A DNA stretch of 7,800 nucleotides. It comes from Acidobacteriota bacterium (GTDB lineage: Bacteria; Acidobacteriota; Terriglobia; Terriglobales; Acidobacteriaceae). A program made the position numbers and the translations under genes. Position 1 is the stretch's first letter. Every line of letters begins with the position of its first letter. The stretch covers positions 1 to 7,800 of the forward strand of contig JAJXXG010000368.1 in the NCBI GenBank assembly GCA_021781255.1, written 5' to 3'. Below the pieces are notes generated by a model. It did not search any database, was not told where the DNA came from, and saw nothing but the letters and a program-made list of their open reading frames with translations. Below are positions 6,546 through 7,800 of this stretch, piece by piece.

Positions 6546-7210
6546 CGACGCGGATTGTGGAGCTGCGGCGCGGGATTTTGAAGAAGAACGATGAGCTGGC
6601 GGCGGGTTTGCGCAGGCAATATGCGGCGGCAGGCGTGCTGGTGCTGAATCTAGTCTCCAGCCCGGGAACGGGCAAGACGACGTTTCTGGAGTTGACGCTG
6701 CGCACGATGCGCGAGAGTGGCGCGCGGGTGGCGGCGCTGGTGGGCGACCTGGAGACCGACAACGACGCGCGGCGGCTGGCGGCCAGCGGCGCGCCGGTGC
6801 GGCAGATCAACACGCACGGAATCTGCCACCTGGAGGCGGAGATGGTGGGCCGGCACCTGGAGGGCTGGGAGCTGGGCGCGCTGGACTACCTGTTCATTGA
6901 GAACGTGGGCAACCTGGTTTGCCCGTCGAGCTATGACCTGGGCGAGAAGATTCGAGTGGCGCTGCTGAGCGTGACGGAGGGCGAGGACAAGCCGCTGAAG
7001 TATCCCACGCTGTTCACCTCTCTGGATGCGGCGGTGATTACGAAGATGGACCTGGCGGAGCCGTGCGGATTTGACCGGGAGACGGCGCACCGGAACATTC
7101 ACGAGATACGGCCGGGCATCCGCATCTTTGAGACGTCGGCGAAGACCGGCGCGGGCATGGCGGAGTGGCTGAACTATCTGGCGGACGAGCGGGCCCGGCA
7201 GGAGGCTTGA
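6542..7210 (+). CDS. hypB: Hydrogenase nickel incorporation GTPase HypB
   Basis: HypB is a SIMIBI-class GTPase that powers nickel insertion into [NiFe]-hydrogenase together with HypA. The 222 residues fit the short form of the family. The P-loop SSPGTGKTT is at residues 39-47 and VGDLETDNDA at 67-76. The GTPase-domain metal site is complete: Cys95-His96 in GICHLEAEM and Cys127 in IENVGNLVCPSSYDLG. The guanine-specificity motif reads TKMD (167-170) instead of NKxD. The protein has neither the N-terminal CxxCGC nickel site of the E. coli protein nor a His-rich stretch, so it should not store nickel. GAGGTGG at 6531-6537 is the likely ribosome binding site. The end of the gene carries the ribosome binding site of the next gene. 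Confidence 0.97.
   Translation: MTTRIVELRRGILKKNDELAAGLRRQYAAAGVLVLNLVSSPGTGKTTFLELTLRTMRESGARVAALVGDLETDNDARRLAASGAPVRQINTHGICHLEAEMVGRHLEGWELGALDYLFIENVGNLVCPSSYDLGEKIRVALLSVTEGEDKPLKYPTLFTSLDAAVITKMDLAEPCGFDRETAHRNIHEIRPGIRIFETSAKTGAGMAEWLNYLADERARQEA
7200..7205 (+). promoter_or_regulatory. Strong ribosome binding site for the DUF1801 gene, inside hypB
   Basis: AGGAGG, a perfect anti-16S match, sits in the last codons of hypB, six bases before the GTG at 7212. It settles the choice of a GTG start. The ATG at 7210-7212 is in another frame and is followed at once by TGA. The placement couples this gene to hypB. Confidence 0.7.
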
Positions 7211-7211
7211 T

Positions 7212-7619
7212 GTGAGGACGGCAGGAGCCGAAGGCGCGCTGAGCGAGGCGGCAAAGGTGGAGGCGTATCTGGCGCGGGTTCCGGAACCGGCGCGCAGCAC
7301 GCTGCGGACGGTGCGCGAACGGATTCGCGCGGCGGCTCCGACGGGCGCTACGGAGGCCATCAGCTACGGCATGCCGGCGTTTCGCTACAACGGGGCGCTG
7401 GTGGCGTATGCGGCCTTCCAGAACCATTGCAGCTTCTTTCCGATGAGCGCTTCGCTGATCGATGCGATGCAGGAGGAGCTGCAGGGGTATCGCACGTCGA
7501 AGGGAACGCTGCAGTTTCCGCTGGACAAGCCGCTGCCGGCGACGCTGATCCGGAAGATGGTGAAGGCGCGGGTGGCGGAGAACGAGGCGAAAAAGAAGCG
7601 CTCCGCAAAAAGCAGGTGA
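7212..7619 (+). CDS. DUF1801 domain protein (YdhG/Fra-like, possible iron chaperone fold)
   Basis: The protein has 135 residues and a GTG start one base after the hypB stop. It shows the DUF1801 pattern: an N-terminal helical part (VEAYLARVPEPARSTL), then EAISYGMPAFRYNG (48-61) leading into strand LVAYAAFQNHCSFFP. Next comes the signature SKGTLQFPLDKPLP (96-109), followed by a helix and a basic Lys/Arg tail (125-135). Bacillus subtilis YdhG (Fra), in this superfamily, has been reported as a frataxin-like iron chaperone. Many other members have no known role. The gene lies between hypB and hypC on the same strand with its ribosome binding site inside hypB, so it is probably cotranscribed. A link to iron supply for the hydrogenase Fe(CN)2CO unit is my inference. 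The family call is good; the function is open. Confidence 0.9.
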   Translation: MRTAGAEGALSEAAKVEAYLARVPEPARSTLRTVRERIRAAAPTGATEAISYGMPAFRYNGALVAYAAFQNHCSFFPMSASLIDAMQEELQGYRTSKGTLQFPLDKPLPATLIRKMVKARVAENEAKKKRSAKSR

Positions 7620-7655
7620 TGCAAATCACCAATGTCGTGTAGTTTGTCTCTGTAT

Positions 7656-7662
7656 AAGGGAG
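7656..7662 (+). promoter_or_regulatory. Ribosome binding site of hypC
   Basis: AAGGGAG lies five bases before the hypC ATG at 7668. It supports this start in a 48-base gap after the DUF1801 gene. The gap shows no terminator hairpin, so read-through from hypB is plausible. Confidence 0.6.
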
Positions 7663-7667
7663 TGGTT

Positions 7668-7800
7668 ATGTGTCTAGCGATTCCGGGACGAGTGGAAGAG
7701 ATCCTCACGGAGAATGATCTGCGCGTGGGGCGGGTGAACTTTGGCGGCGTGGTGAAGCGGGTGTGCCTGGACTACGTGCCGGAGATCGAAGTGGGCGACT
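7668..7800 (+). CDS. hypC: Hydrogenase maturation chaperone HypC, 5' part only
   Basis: The first 44 codons are present and the gene runs off the window edge; the family is usually 75-95 residues. The N terminus MCLAIPGRVEEI is the HypC/HybG/HupF signature. Cys2 is the residue that, with HypD, binds the Fe(CN)2CO precursor and later contacts the hydrogenase large subunit. The following VGRVNFGGVVKRVCLDYVP stretch matches the small beta-barrel of the family, in which conserved glycines and the valine-rich strand are typical. The frame is open to the edge. hypD, hypE and hypF would be expected further right, but this cannot be seen here. Confidence 0.94.
   Translation, partial: MCLAIPGRVEEILTENDLRVGRVNFGGVVKRVCLDYVPEIEVGD

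Noticed and set aside
7653..7658. TATAAG as a -10 box for a hypC promoter
   Set aside because: It overlaps the AAGGGAG ribosome binding site, so a transcript from it would lose that site. No -35 lies at the right distance.

Overview
This GC-rich window carries ten complete protein genes and the first 44 codons of an eleventh. The gene set is a chromosomal core region plus the start of a [NiFe]-hydrogenase maturation (hyp) cluster. The composition, the mostly tight gene spacing and the style of the proteins suggest a Gram-negative soil bacterium. My best guess is Acidobacteriota (Terriglobia), but this rests on protein style and recall, not on a marker gene. I see no rRNA, tRNA, CRISPR array, insertion sequence or phage gene.

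Left block, plus strand (71-2227): a cytoplasmic Asp-box (BNR) beta-propeller protein; after a 127-base gap, an unrecognised 195-residue protein with a possible CheD/CNF1-type Cys-His pair; then a MoaD/ThiS-like ubiquitin-fold protein ending in Gly-Gly. This is the least explained part of the window and the best candidate for an undescribed small system.

Middle block, minus strand (6102 down to 2460), probably one operon: a class I PLP aminotransferase, an unknown six-helix membrane protein, plsY (acyl-phosphate:G3P acyltransferase) and gpsA (G3P dehydrogenase). GpsA makes glycerol-3-phosphate and PlsY acylates it, so the last two genes form the entry to phospholipid synthesis. Their reading frames overlap by four bases. 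A 232-base convergent spacer (2228-2459) separates this block from the left block.

Right block, plus strand (6183 to the edge): hypA, hypB, a DUF1801/YdhG-like gene and the start of hypC. HypA and HypB load nickel, and HypC works with HypD on the Fe(CN)2CO unit. A DUF1801 protein, from a superfamily that includes a reported frataxin-like iron chaperone, between hypB and hypC is a notable arrangement. The hyp genes are divergent from the aminotransferase gene across an 80-base spacer that should hold both promoters.
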